Assembly (NCBI GenBank): GCA_023457715.1
Contig: JAEWKR010000062.1
Coordinates: 1 to 7,267, forward strand
Length of the DNA stretch: 7,267 nucleotides
Direction of reading: 5' to 3'
From: Verrucomicrobiota bacterium
GTDB lineage: Bacteria > Verrucomicrobiota > Verrucomicrobiia > Opitutales > Opitutaceae
The notes beneath the pieces were generated by a model that ran no database searches, had not been told where the DNA came from, and saw only the letters and a list, made by a program, of their open reading frames with translations. The position numbers and the translations under genes were made by a program. This document shows, in pieces, positions 7,178 to 7,267 of this stretch. Within the stretch, counting starts at the first letter, position 1, and the number at the start of each line of letters is the position of its first letter.

Positions 7178-7267
7178 CCCAATCAGAGCCGAGCCGGAGG
7201 CGGGCGCTGCGACTGTCTTGGGCGTTACGCGATGAACAGGTTTGTCCAAGGACCGAGCCTCCGTGTC

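Noticed and set aside
7232..7267. Plus-strand ATG opening a frame that runs off the window edge
   Set aside because: Only 12 codons are available and no RBS is visible. The end sequence GTCCAAGGACC...GTGTC could equally be the first half of another palindrome cut by the window edge.

Overview
The window is a GC-rich stretch of chromosome (roughly 60-65 % by eye) with four housekeeping genes, all on the minus strand. In transcription order they are dxr (7069-5894), rseP (5878-4415), ispG (4227-2149) and dnaA (1600-191). The best guess for the host is Verrucomicrobiota, probably Opitutales/Opitutaceae. The grounds are the long three-domain IspG with an insertion domain, the dxr-rseP-ispG order, a DnaA with an unusual DNA-binding signature, and short palindromic or tandem repeats in the longer gene gaps. 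This assignment rests on recognising families and repeat styles, not on a database search.

Right to left: 7070-7267 is a dxr leader with no convincing gene, holding a small hairpin and two short tandem repeats. dxr and rseP are 15 bp apart and almost certainly co-transcribed. A 187-bp gap with a nested inverted repeat of 'AAATCCCAAA' units separates rseP from ispG. After ispG, a GTGAAA/GTGAGG hexamer array with an inverted partner at the ispG stop codon begins a 548-bp gap. That gap also holds a T-rich tract, two weak DnaA-box-like sites and, just before dnaA, one consensus DnaA box. Downstream of dnaA, 1-190 contains a near-perfect long hairpin repeat and a 10-bp direct repeat.

Functionally, Dxr (second step) and IspG (sixth step) belong to the MEP pathway of isoprenoid precursor synthesis, and RseP is an inner-membrane site-2 protease acting in envelope stress signalling. 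DnaA initiates replication, and the box at its start suggests autoregulation. I see no phage, CRISPR, transposase, toxin-antitoxin or novel enzymatic system. The points worth a second look are the dnaA leader, the internal duplication in IspG, the repeats at gene 3' ends, and the lack of a Shine-Dalgarno motif before all four genes.
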